From Tipula vernalis (lineage: Eukaryota > Arthropoda > Insecta > Diptera > Tipulidae), in assembly GCA_958295665.1 (NCBI GenBank), contig OY282558.1, forward strand, positions 314,436,092 to 314,500,091: a stretch of 64,000 bases of DNA, read 5' to 3'. Positions 47,701-60,229 of the stretch are shown one piece after another. Made by a program: the position numbers and the translations under genes. Every line of letters begins with the position of its first letter. Positions within the stretch are counted from its first letter, which is position 1. The notes under the pieces were generated by a model. It did not search any database, was not told where the DNA came from, and was given only the letters and a program-made list of their open reading frames with translations.

Positions 47701-50049
47701 CACTCGTTCCAGTCTCAGGAAATTAATTTCAACAATCAACTTATAAAATTAAATTGATAATTTACGATTTTTTTATATTTTAGATATTTCGCAAATTAAC
47801 TTTTAAAATTTATGAATTTATCAAATTTTAAAATTAGGTATAGCATGTTTTATCTGAAGGATACAATATACCCATAATCTGTGTATTTGACGTGCCAAGT
47901 GAGAAGTAACGACAAAAGAGATGATGAATTAGTGTAAATTTTCACCATTGGCCTTAATTAGAACAGTCCTAGGAAATTTTTGAAATTATATTAAGGAATA
48001 TTGGAAAGTGAAGAATAACCAAATAGTAATTAATTTACTGGTGTACACGTGTTACACTCGAACATCGAAGATGATTCATCAATAGTGATCTTGTGATAAT
48101 GATGAATAAGAAACCAAAAAGTATAGTATAGGTTATATTTTTGACATATTTTGTTATTTAAGTTTACTTGTAGATTGGCTCTATAATGCAAATAAATATA
48201 AAAATGTTTAAGAACTTCTCAATAATTGTCAACTACAATAACAGCCTTAAAAGTCAAGATTTCATCTTGTTTTATTAAATTTCCTAAATAAAATTGAAGC
48301 ATACAGAATATTTAAAAGGAAATGTTTAAAGAGTTTTAAGTAAATTTTTTTTGTGTAAACGAAATATTGGAAGTTGGTTTATTTGACAAACAAATATAAA
48401 ACCTGGATACAAGACAACGCACTAATTCCAAAACAAGTAATGGTCTCTTAAATGTTTTGAAAAGAGAAAACGGGTTCTATCAAGAACAAAATTTAAACGA
48501 ACCCTAGTCTGTAGTGGGTGGTCGAATTATTAGAAACCAGTTGAAAACGTAACCGCAAGAAAATATTTGCGTTAAAAAAAACGATAGTCTAAATATTAGA
48601 TACATTCATTTAATTCTGTACTAAAAGTAAAAATATTTTAAATGTTCCTTCTATTTATCGAAATTTCTGTGTTTAGTAAAAACGTATTTTGGCAAAAAAA
48701 ACTATTGTTCATTATTCAATGATCAAACATTTCTTCTTTTTGGCGTTTTAGAACTTTAATTTTTTAGTACTCAAATAAAAATTACATTTTATTTATCATT
48801 ACTAAATTTTATAACTTAAAAGTAACTATTGTTTGTGTCTTTTAATTTATAATATAGCTTTCGTTTCTAGTATAATTATCACTAAACGAAAAATGAAAGA
48901 AATGTGGAACCAATAATTGAGGAAATAAAGCTAATTTTGATAAAAATCTTCTTTAGCTTTAGCACGTGTACTAAAACCAACTTCGTTAACATTTACAATA
49001 GATACCGTTAGTGTCGATTGCCTCAATTGCTAGTAAAAAATACTTCAGCCTAGTGAGTAGCGGCTTTAACGAAAGTTTTAAAAAGTATTACCACATTTCT
49101 AAATATTTACTACTTTTACTATATGTATTATTTTGTAAAAAGCCAAAATATTTCCAGACATCAGAAGTTGTAAAATAATGTTCCATTTTCCAGGAGAACG
49201 ACATTTTCCAGCTTTGTTACCCAAACCATTTAATATTATTGCTTCACTACGAAAGAAGCATTCATGTGTTTAATCAAAAGTTGAACAAGATAGCCTATTT
49301 TGTTCACTATTCGAAATTTGGCATAAGTTTAGAAATGTTAATGCTAATTTTAAAGACATCAAGTCCATCTTTAGTATTTTATGTAATTGAATTTTCAGAA
49401 TCAGTACTAATATAAGAATGGGCTCTTTATTTTTCGTTGAGGTAGGAGTTATTTGTCATTTGTCATTATTGGTTATAAATATTGACGACGACATCTAGAT
49501 ATACGGATTACCTTTAATACTTTTAAGCAGTAAGAGTTACACTTTTTTACAGTTTATTAATATGTCGCTACTAACATAATATCTAAAATATTCAAATTTG
49601 ATTTGAAGTTTACCAGTATTGCTAAAGCCACTCTCCTAGATTTAGGATGTAAAATGAAAAAAATATTGTTTACCTTATTTTTTGTAGAAGCCGATTAAGC
49701 TGAATATTAATGAACATTTTTAAAGATGGCTTCTTCTGATGTATGATGAAAATACAGTCATGATTTTGGATAGAAGTTGCGCTCACCAATTTAGGTACGG
49801 TTCACCAAATAAATATTGAAATTTGAAAAAGACTTGTTGTTGTATTAAAAAATTATTTCTTTTGTGTATTCCGGCAAAAGCACACTGCGTATAAAATTAT
49901 GCTGTCTCTGGCGATTTTGGTTTAAATTTATCGTTCTGGGTAATTTTAATTAAATTCAAAATCGCGAAATGCGAGAAGTCCGGAATGGAACTTTGTAATA
50001 GTTCATATTTAATGTTGAAGCAAAAACATTTTTCTCACTTTGTTTTGCT
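47701..50049. other. Ubx: intron sequence, nothing recognised
   Basis: No gene. The first few hundred bases are AAATTTT-type, the rest more varied. A short CAACAACAACAA run lies near 50,091, just to the right. Confidence 0.35.
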
Positions 50050-52060
50050 TATACTTTAAAAAGGGTGATATATATACCATCTCTTTGCTACAACAACAAC
50101 AACAAAAATAAAAAGGAAGTTGGACCAGCTGGATATAAAATGACAAATTTCCACCATAACTCTTACATCCGACAAATTAACCCCTTATTATGTATTTTAA
50201 ATGAATTATTTCTGATTTAAGAGAAACCTAAGTGTTAAACGGATAATAAACAGATAATTACGCTTTATATTGTAAGTTTGATAAAAACAAAATTTATTTT
50301 ACATACAACATATATTATACAGATACATCAAAAGATATACATCATGTTAAAAACAAAACATAAAAAGTTGTTTGTTTGCTGAATAAACAATTAAACTTAC
50401 TGAAATGCCTCAAATAATGACAGATTTATATGTATTCGTTCATACTCAACATTTATAACATAAATGTAGTGGAATAAGAGAGAGAGATATCATTAATTAT
50501 TTATAATAAAACGCAACAAGATAGTTACACAACACAGAAAACATTAGATTCCCTTCTTCTGACAACATAATCAAAACCGTTTGTTTTATTGGTATAAGAT
50601 TGCAATCTAATTTCTACTCGTTAAATAGTTCAATAAATAAATCTTATAGTTTTTTACGTATTTCAATTCACATAATTTCCATAAAATAATTAATAAAACA
50701 ACTCAATTTAAAATAACAAAAAAAAAAAAAAAAAAAACACAAATCTTTAAGTTTAAAGTAAAGGAGAGTATACAAAGCAATAAAAATTGATTTTTTCATA
50801 TTTTCATGGACACAGGAAGAAGAATATAGGTGTACTCTACATTTTTTGCTTGTCTATAAAGATAAAATCAAAATTTTCTGATCGATATTTAATGCTCCTT
50901 TAATAGTTATCTACTCGTATATATAATAAATAATATTTAATGAGCCGTTTATGTATAATTATGTAACAATTCGTATATAGTTAGTGAAAGTTAATCTGAG
51001 CGCGATAATTTAACGTAATATTATTTTAAATAACGTAGCTACATCTATTTATAAAATATGCTGCACTTAAATCGCACGTACATATAATTATTTAATTATG
51101 TACATAGAGGGAATATATAATTATTCTTAATCAAATTGTTTTAGTCATTTTACCAAAAGTAGATCAAAATATAAACTTGATTCAATTATCATAGCAAAGT
51201 TATAAGAGAACCAAAATCTAACGGTGACATCATATTACACGTATATACATATGTATATAAAACAAAATATTTCAGTTTTTGAGTTTGTTTTATTTTTTTG
51301 AGAAATTTAATTTCAATTTTAAATTTATTTATTCCAAATCAAACCCATGAGAAAATCAGAAACATCCGGAATAATTATTATGAAACAGTTTCAGATATAA
51401 GTATATACACCAAATTCAACAAATGAATTAATTTTAATTAATTAAATATATTTAATTAGCACATAAACAAACAACTCATTATTTTGATTTATGTTTAATA
51501 TCCCGTAATTACTTGCGTAGATGTATGTATATATATATACAACATTTTCACACAATGCCATCTATTATTTAAAATATTAATTTATTTACGATCATCTTTT
51601 CTATTCGTATTATTCCTTTGTAATATGTAGTCTCTTACACAATACGCGCCGCGTTTACATAAAACCACCAATCTTGCTTTATTTCTTTCGATCGATTTTT
51701 TATTTTTAAATAACTTGATCGATGATTAATTTACAGTGTTTTCAGTTAGTTTTATAGGTTGTTTGTCGTTTTTTTTATTTTTATCAAAAATTCTCATAAT
51801 AAACTATAAAAATAAGAAAACCAGTTTCAAGTTCACCACCAATGAATTAAAATATGTTATATATATACATATAGGTATATATGTAGAAATTCGTTCAATA
51901 TTTAAGATATATTTTTTATTATTAACTATACTATAGGTAGTATATAGTTTTACTATGTTTCATTTAAATTTTTGTTTTTGTTTTATTTATTGATAAAAAA
52001 ACGTGTTAACCCACGACTGGGGATGTAAAATTATAGTTACTGTTAAACAACTTTGACATT
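50050..52060. promoter_or_regulatory. Ubx: candidate regulatory island 3 in Ubx intron 1
   Basis: Unique-looking sequence with many ATTA, TTAATTAATTA and TATACATATGTATATA strings and a poly-A run at about 50,719. No repeats of the neighbouring array types occur. Regulatory potential is inferred from texture and position only. Confidence 0.3.
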
Positions 52061-53439
52061 TTATAGATAAAAAGCAAAATACATGAAATTGCAAAAATTT
52101 TAAAAACTTTAACTAGCTAGTTTTTAATTTAATTAAAGAATTTATTACTTAATACGTTTCCCAGAATTCTCATTGATTTATGTTCTTAAAATGTTTGTTC
52201 TTCAAATGTTGATTTAAATAATCACTGTGTTCCAGTAATTAATGAAAAGTTCATTATATTTTAACAATATTATAAGTTTGTGGAACATACGAGTATGTTC
52301 AGTTTATTCTTTAAGTTAGTGAGAATCAGTTAAATGGAATGAAAATGAAAAGTTTGGCATATTTTTTAAGGCCTAATGATACCCAAGTATTAATGTTTAA
52401 TAATGGAAATTTCAGAAAACAAGTGTGGAACCTGTCAGTATTAAGAATTTTCATTTAACTCTACCATGAACTAATTCAGATGTAAGTGCTTAAACTAGAT
52501 GAAGAGTGTAGCATGTATAAGTGATTTTCTCGATAATAAAATAAGAGGAGAAAAACCCTTAAATAAATGGAAAGAGCCTGGTTGAAAACTGTGGAACGTA
52601 AATTATTCTACTTGAAACTATCTCTTGTCTCTTACAGAGTTTATTTGTAGAAAAGCACTCCAATTTTTATTTTAAAAATTAACAGACATCGAAATGAATG
52701 TCTAACAGCAAGATTAATGGAACGTAAAAAATGTTTTCTAATGACTACACTGACTAAACCGATTTAAACTAAACTTTTCTGGCCCCGGATAATTACAAGC
52801 AGTAAAATATCGTAAAACAAATTTTAGATAATTGTGGTTTTCTCAAACTTTACAGGGACTTGGAAAATTCGAGAAATTTGTTATTTTGTTCCTTTCAAAC
52901 CTAATTTCCGTTTAAATACCTTACATACTCAAAATGAGGTTGTTCAAGCTTTTGGAGTCGCAACCCACAGATTTAGAAAAAAAAATTCACAAGTAACTCG
53001 TGTGACGACCCAAGATATAGGGGCCATTTTTATCATTTCGAGGGAGATAATTTGAACAATTCTATACCTCTACGGTGGAACCTCGTTATTGAATAACTTT
53101 TGATATTCTTGAGCAGTAAAGACAATACTATTTATGGCAAGAGATCAAATTCCACCAGAGATCAAATAATCGCAACTTTAGTAAAACTAAAGTTTCTTAA
53201 TTAACTAAAATTTCAGATTTTTTTCCGAATTTTATAATTTGGCTGCCACAGGTGATTTTATTAAAATATTCCACCGTACTATAATGAGCCCGATAATAAC
53301 ACCAACAGCTTCAATTATGATATAAATATTTATGCAGTAACTCACTAAATTCCACCAGATTGGGACCGAAGCTCAGTAGTGAAACGATTCAAGTCATTGG
53401 AGATAAATTCCTCATCCTTTTATGTTCATTCAATATTTA
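52061..53439. other. Ubx: intron sequence, nothing recognised
   Basis: No gene. A 73-codon frame at 52,834-53,055 has an ordinary-looking amino acid mix but no recognisable domain, and its position in the intron gives no support. Confidence 0.35.
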
Positions 53440-54250
53440 TTTAGGGTTGAGTGCTAATCTAATCTCGATATTGTTCGAGCTTAGTTTGGCCAAATATGGA
53501 TTTTGAGTTTGAATTAATCTAAATTTTTGGAGTTAATAACCATTTTGGATACAAATATTTCAAAATTCGAGATCGAGATTACTTTAGAATTCGGATTACT
53601 CTAGAATTATTCGGTTTTATTGGTGTTACTCGATATTACCGAAAATTTGTAAGACGTTGAGTTGCTTGTTGTTGCAAAATTAGTGTTAAATCGGAAATTT
53701 GATTATTTTAAGAAACCTATACCGAGATTGTTAGACTAATTCGAGACTTATTCAACATTAGCGATATTATTCGAGATTTTGGATGTAACTCGTGGATTCG
53801 AGTTGAATTAAGCTTATAATATTGAGTTACTTGTCCTTGCAGAGGTGTTATTCGAAATTAAACACATTATTCAATGAATTCGAGATTATTCCAGATTGTA
53901 GAGCATTGCATGCCAATGGCATGATAACTGATTATTCTTAATGATTTCTTGATTTTTCATCATAGAATTCTAAGCTTATTCGAGGTTCTCGGATATATCC
54001 GACATTCTTTGTCAATTACGAGATGATTCGTATTTTTCATTTCGATCTTAGTAGATATTTGCGAGGAGTTCGGAAAGTTTCGTGATGTAACATTTGATTT
54101 TTTCCATATTCTCATTCGATAATATTTTTCCAGAATATTTGAGATTTTCCGAATTTTTTGTCATTATCAATTCTTTGACATTATTGCAAATTTTCTCGAT
54201 TATTCTAGAGTTATTGATATTATTGGAAGTTTTTCGAAGTTTCTTTATAG
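53440..54250. repeat. degenerate TTATTCGAGA-type tandem array
   Basis: Words such as TTATTCGAGATT, ATTCGAGATTA, ACTCGATATTA, TTCTCGATTATTC and TTATTCGAGG recur about every 10-30 bases over some 800 bp. They are strongly enriched compared with the flanks, though individual units are imperfect. Confidence 0.65.
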
Positions 54251-54676
54251 TTTAACAGTGACCGCTGCTTTATGTTGAGTTGCATAGATTACGATGTGTA
54301 TCATGATTATTTCACAGTACTAATGGTTTTTGTAGGTATTGTAAAAATATTGTTTGTGGACACAAATTATCAGGTAACAAGCTCTCCATGTTGTCCGCTA
54401 GCCAGTATTTCTTTTTAAACTTTTAATAATGAATGCTCCAAATCTTTAATCTGACAAATTTTTAAAACTGTGCCAATCATATATCAATTAGTTTTATTCT
54501 AGATTTCTTCTAATAAAAAAATTAAATCAGACTTGCTCTTTAGAGCAAGTATTTTGTTTGTAAAACGACGTTTTGGTTGAAGAGAGACAAACATTGGTAA
54601 GGATTATAATATTGGAATGTGACAAATAAGGAAAGGGATGAGAATAATGAATAATAAGAATGGATGAAAAACACAC
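54251..54676. other. Ubx: left flank of the long-TIR transposon
   Basis: Ordinary intron sequence. A short inverted repeat GACTTGCTCTTTAGAGCAAGT-like hairpin lies at about 54,530-54,550. Confidence 0.4.
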
Positions 54677-54849
54677 CACGGTGTCCCTGAACCAAGTTTA
54701 AATGGGCCAAAAACCACTCTCGATTTCCCTTCGGCCATTGAAAGTTTCACCTTCGAGAAGTTCAAAAACGCAAAAATCAGCCAAATCCCCGGAGCCGTTT
54801 TCAAAAAAACACAATTTTAAGATTTTTTGCGCCAAAAATGAGAAAATTC
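54677..54849 (+). repeat. left terminal inverted repeat
   Basis: Begins CACGGTGTCCCTGAACC, contains TTCGGCCATTGAAAGTTTCA and CCCCGGAGCCGTTTTC, and ends in AATGAGAAAATTC. Nearly identical to the reverse complement of the right end. Confidence 0.92.
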
Positions 54850-55200
54850 GAAAAATCCTTTTTTTTTTCTTTGGAATCCCTTAATCTACGTGTCCCTAAT
54901 TCCTTTGAAGTTTTCTATAAAGTTGAAAATACATTTGAAATCGCGCCTAAAATTTTGCTTGTATAATCGAATGAAATCATTGGTTGCTGATCACACATAA
55001 AGGTGCGTCTGTGTGCGTAAAGCGCGTATTTTCAAATCATTGTTTCTAAAATACGTAGGAACCTAAAGGGGGTTAGGCAGTAGTCGACCAGTCAGTTTCA
55101 AAATAAAACATTAGCTGCGAATCGTTTACTAATTAAGTTCAGGTACGGAGTGTCGTCCGAGCTATATTCTTTGTGTGGTGTACATTAATTTGTTACATGT

Positions 55201-57039
55201 GTGAAAAAATTCAAAATGCCACGCAAGTCAAAAGACCATGCACGAACTCATGAAGAGAACCGATCCGTAATCTGTTTGTTCTGTTTAAAGAAAAAGGACA
55301 AGATGTGGAATATTGTAGGTATATTGAAGAGTAAAATAAAAAATGTGGTAAATATTAATGTTGACGATAGTCGATATCTATCCGCTGTTTGTAGTACTTG
55401 CAAAATCGTTCTTTACAAATCCAGTAAACAAGGTTTCTGAGATCAACCCACGTTGTCTTTGCCGGACTATTCTGATTTCCCGGCACTTCCATGTGCAACC
55501 AGATCTCAGGATAACATACTTTGTGAGTGCAATTTGTGTAAACTTGTGCGAGCTCAACCATGGAACATGATTCTCGGGAAAATGATGAAAAATAAAGTGG
55601 TTCATAGAAAATGTAAGAAATGCGGAGGAGAACTGGATACCAAGAATTTCTGCACTTCTTCAAAATGCGTTTCAACTCTGACCGACCTAATTAAAAATAA
55701 TGTATCGTTAAAAGAAAAGGAACAATTGACATAGTCAATATTGAAAGACATTTTAGTTGCACCAGAAAACTCAACAAAACAAGGACAGTTGTTTTTATCA
55801 CAAAAAAGAGGGAAAAAACTACCAGTATTAGTGAATACAAACAATGTTGCCAGCAGTTCGGAAATACAATCACTCGCAGCAACCGATATTTTAAAAATTA
55901 CTACAGATTTAGGTCTGTCGACAAGAAAAACAAATTCGCTGACTGCTGCGTTGCCAGCTGGTGCTGGGAAGAGGAAAATATTCCTACCCAAGTTAAGATA
56001 GGACTTGTTTTTGTTAAATCATCGTCTTGATTCCTTTTTCGAGTCTCGATTTTGCGTAGTGGTGAATACCAAAAATTCTCGGGCGATAAAAAGATCTGAA
56101 TGTTTTATGTATTGCAATGATGTGCAATAAAGAAAAAAGAGCATTGCAGGAAGTGGATTTGAAATTCAGTCTTGACGGTGGCGGCGGATTTTTGAAAATT
56201 TGTTTATCTATTCAATTCAAATTTGATGAAGCTAATGGTAATTCGGATACCAAGAAAGCGAGACAGCAATATCAAGATGGAGTACAAGCCAGGAAATTTA
56301 AGGATTCAGGTGTGAGGAAATTGATCATTCTTGGAATTATTTCTGATACGCAAGAAAACTACATGAATGTTCGTACTCTCTGGCCTTGTCTGAATTTGCA
56401 ATGCATTAACACAATCATTGCTACGGATCTGAAACTAGCCAATATCATGACTGGTGTTATGGCGCATTCTTACCATTTTCCGTGTACGTGGTGTACCGCA
56501 TCGAAAGACAATTTAAATATGTGCGGAAATTACAGAACCATCGGTACCTGCCGTGAAAATTCAGATGCCTTCAAAAATAAGGCAGTAAAAAAACTAATTT
56601 CAAGAATTTCCACAGTAACATCCACGAGCCTATATTTACAGGAAACCCAGACACGCTGATCATCGAAATAATCCCCTCACCTGAACTTCATCTGATGTTG
56701 GGAATTGTAAGCACCCTGTATAACCACATGCTGAAAGAATTCCAGCAAGATGCCGAAGAATGGCCTAAGTCCTGCAATGTGTCCAAAGATTTCGTACATG
56801 GGGCTTCCGCTTTTGCTGGAAATGCCTGCAAAACTTTGTTAAACAGAATAGGTATTCTTCGGGAAAAATGTACCATCCATTGTTTGAAGTATGTCAAATG
56901 TTTTAGTGACTTTTCAAATGTCGTGAATTCGTGTTTTTCAACTTTTCTTGACGAAAAGTTTGAGGTTTATGTTTCGCAATTCAAAACAAGTTATCTAGAC
57001 CTGGGAATCTCAACCACTCCCGTCATGTTTAAAGAATGA
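55201..57039 (+). pseudogene. transposon-encoded protein with two zinc-binding modules and a DGGGGFLK core; broken and C-terminally truncated
   Basis: The frame reads MPRKSKDHARTHEENRSVIC from about 55,216. Cysteine pairs CLFC and CSTC make a first zinc-binding module. CECNLCKLVRAQPW then KCKKCGGEL, near 55,520-55,640, form a second. LNHRLDSFFESRF is near 56,020. The core FSLDGGGGFLKICLSIQF is near 56,170, SGVRKLIILGI near 56,310, TDLKLANIMTGVMAHSYHFP with CTWC near 56,425-56,495, and PSPELHLMLGIVSTLYNHML near 56,675. The last block, FEVYVSQFKTSYLDL, ends at a stop at 57,039. I recognise these blocks as a multi-copy family in insects, cnidarians and others. Relatives continue further after this point, so the C-terminus is missing. 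In-frame stops at 55,438, 55,732 and 55,999 and frame changes near 56,120 and 56,620 disable it. Confidence 0.75.
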
Positions 57040-57455
57040 TTTTTTTTTCCAATTTTTGGGTAATTCAAACAAAAAAAATTCAAATAAATTCCGTCATTTG
57101 ATTTTGATATACATCTTCCTCACCATCGATATTATTTTCTATTCGATGGTCATTTTTGTAATAGATTTCATAATAAAGTTTCATCGATTTGTGAATAAAA
57201 ATTCATTTTTACAAGCTTATCATATATTTTTTTAATATTTCCAAAAGGCAAACACTTATTAGTATTCCAGTAGATGGCGTTTTACAAACAATTCAGGGCA
57301 TTCATTCCAATATCGATCACGAAATAAAACTTGATTTTTATTGAAATTTAGTTCAAGCTGAGTGCTTTTTTTGTATTCCTAGAAGTTTTTATTCGCATTC
57401 TTGCAATAAAAGAGCCATATGGAGAAAAATTGAAAATTCAAAAAAAAAAAATTTT

Positions 57456-57629
57456 GAATTTTCTCATTTTTGGCGCAAAAAATCTTAAAATTGTGTTTTT
57501 TTGAAAACGGCTCCGGGGATTTGGCTGATTTTTGCGGTTTTGAACTTCTCGAAGGTGAAACTTTCAATGGCCGAAGGGAAATCGAGAGTGGTTTTTTGGC
57601 CCATTTAAACTTGATTCAGGGACACCGTG
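57456..57629 (-). repeat. right terminal inverted repeat
   Basis: Its reverse complement begins CACGGTGTCCCTGAATC and follows the left end base for base apart from a few differences. The outer end is at 57,629, followed by ACAC. Confidence 0.92.
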
Positions 57630-60229
57630 ACACATGACTCAAACGTTGACGGTGAAATTAAACAAAAAATATTTTTATTTTGTATTGATAAATATGAGTT
57701 TTTAAAATGCAAACATGTCATTCATGGACCACCCACCTCTGTTTATAATAGAAATTGATTTTAAATTTGTGCAGCGTTTCGAAATTTTTTTTCATTTGAG
57801 AATGGTTGATCTCCAAAACTTCACAACCCAGGAAAAAATCTTACAACAAAGATCTGTAATTAACACAATTTTTAATTTATATTGATATTTTCTATTGGCA
57901 GTGGCTTAAGTTTTTCGGAGTCCACAAGGACGAGAATTACCACCAAGATGATAATTAATTTTGCCCTATATAAGGCAATATTTCTTCAAAGATTTTTTTT
58001 TCGGACATTCTTGACAGTTCTGGAGAGTTTTCAAAAGATGGGAAATCGGAAACTTGACTTCTAGGTGACAATTTAGATGTTATCATAATTCAACGAAAAA
58101 TACAGTTACAGTTCTACTATTAGTAGTGATAGTTCGTTCCTCTATATGAACTCACTAACAACCAGTAGTTCTCTAAATAAAAACCTAAATTTTGTTATTG
58201 TATCCGTCTGGTCTTACTTTTGGTTTTGACAGCTTTTAACCACTTGGACTAAAAGCTTTTTTTAGATTTGTAAAATTCAAGATTTTTAAAAAATGTTCCT
58301 TTCTTTCTCCAACTCTTTCCTAAATATTCATTCAAAAATGATCTGTTATTAGCAGAACATGAATAAAGGTAATTGAAATGTTTGGACGAATCCCTTAATT
58401 AGAATCGGAGCTTGTCGGCTGATAGATGATAGAACTGTTCCAAACTATCTTTGTATTGGTGGCGTAACTACCACTTTAGATCTTCCCTCGCAACATTTTT
58501 CTTGGAGCACTAAACATTTTTCTTGTACCTTCGAACAAGCAAAGCTTTTATTTAAACACAAAAATGTGATTCACGTCATTTTTGAATAAAACGTTAATTC
58601 TGTACATATATTAGGTATATTCCGCCTCGCATTGATTATAATGTTTTAATTCCGAGAGCTAGTTTTAAGAAATTGCACTAGAATTCCTTGTAATTTTTGA
58701 GAAAGGTTGAAGAAATGCTTAACCATTTCTTCTCGTACTTCATCTCTCTGAACCAATAATCAAACGCTTGGTAACTTTTCGTGGACGCTCAATTACCGTG
58801 GCCCAGCCTAATCCGTTATCTATAAGTCATATTGCGTTCTATGGCCGCAGTCTCGAGTTCGGTTCAAGGTGCTGACCAAAAATTGAATTGATTGAGAACT
58901 ACATTTTTCGACAAACTTAAAAATGATTGGGTGCGAGATGGTTCATTTTGCTTGTCCACATTTAACTTCCATTACTTTGTATACGGTTAGAATGCCCGAT
59001 TAGAGACGTGGTAACGTTTGATTTGGCTTCTAAAAGCCAAAAAAAAAATTAAGTACCTTCATATTTCAACATAAAATTATTTAATGTGATTTTAAGGTCA
59101 AATAAGCATGTACGGTCTTCTTTTGAGTGCATTTTCCCTTAAAAAAAGTATTTGTCCTTTTTGTGATTATTTCATATCCACATACTTACACGTGTAAAAT
59201 TCTGTTAAATATCAAAATTGTAATGATTTTAAAAAGTAAAATTAAATTTGGTTGAAAAATGAGGAAAAATGAGTCATTTAAACTAGTAGATCAGTGGTGT
59301 TAACACGAGAGATCATAGAATTGGGAAAATTTTTTGTTTTGGTATTTTATAGTAATTTTAGTAAGTTTCCTAAGAGTTTGGATTAGATTGAGATCACCTC
59401 GAAATCTCTACAATAAAATACCCTCAAAAAAATTTCGAAAAACACAAAGTAAAGTGCCAGAAGACCCCATTAGATTTTTATCAAATACGAACAACTACAA
59501 TTTCATAACGAAAAGTTGCTACATAATTTCTTGTCATGCTTGCGCAGAGAGGACCAATTCTAACCGGCTTTATGGAGATCTCTATTTAAGTATGTAAATA
59601 ATAATTAAAAAAACACAAATTTTTGAAAAACTTTCTAATTTCTATTAATATTGGATTGTATGTAAATCGAAGCGGGTATTTGGTGGCGGCAGCAAAATAG
59701 CAAATTTGAAAGATAGACATTTTAAATCATTTTATTTAAAATTCTGTATTTTATGTTACGAAATTTTAAAAAGAAAAAAAAACAGGATTTGGGATATTTT
59801 CAGATTTCAAAAAGAATTTTATAATATCAAAATTTAAAATAATTCAAATTTTTATTAAATGTAAAATCCCAAATTTTAATTTAATTTTAAGATTTGGTAA
59901 TAATTTGAGATATTTGTAAATTAGATTTTTGCCTGGGTGTCAACATATTTGTGTAAAAGTGTTTCAATAGGAACCGGAATTTTTCAATAGGAAACGAAAT
60001 TTTTTGTAGAATCCAGAAAATTGGTTCTATAGTTCGCAAGTTAGAAATTTTGCAAAAATGTTCCTAAAATAGATTCTGCAAAACATCAACTACATTGATG
60101 TATGCTATCAAATGAGGAATTATAAAAATTGAATGGATAAATTTCTCGAACGCACGCAGCAATTCGACAATAACAGTAATTTTAATGTATTCAGTTCATG
60201 TGTTCATTCAAGGGTTAATCAGACCAAGC
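57630..60229. other. Ubx: intron sequence, nothing recognised
   Basis: No gene. The part near 58,600-59,000 is less AT-biased but has no motif I can name. An 87-codon frame at 59,334-59,597 has no domain. A chance string in it resembling part of the Ubx linker was examined and rejected. Confidence 0.35.

Larger units (their letters stand above)
54677..57629 (+). mobile_element. 2.95-kb DNA transposon with 174-bp terminal inverted repeats
   Basis: Both ends start CACGGTGTCCCTGAA and match over about 174 bp (54,677-54,849 and 57,456-57,629). I count only about three substitutions and one or two single-base length differences in A-runs. The flanks carry ACAC on both sides (54,673-54,676 and 57,630-57,633), a possible 4-bp target-site duplication, although the left flank is a CA run so the length is uncertain. 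Inside lies a broken gene on the + strand. The element is clearly bounded and lies in Ubx intron 1. The near identity of the ends implies a recent insertion. The superfamily cannot be named from what I can see. Confidence 0.9.

Noticed and set aside
59450..59520. A VPEDP string in an open frame, resembling the start of the Ubx linker micro-exon mI (CPEDPTKS in flies).
   Set aside because: Only four or five residues match, the following residues do not resemble the linker, and there is no suitable acceptor with the GT-regenerating start expected of that micro-exon.
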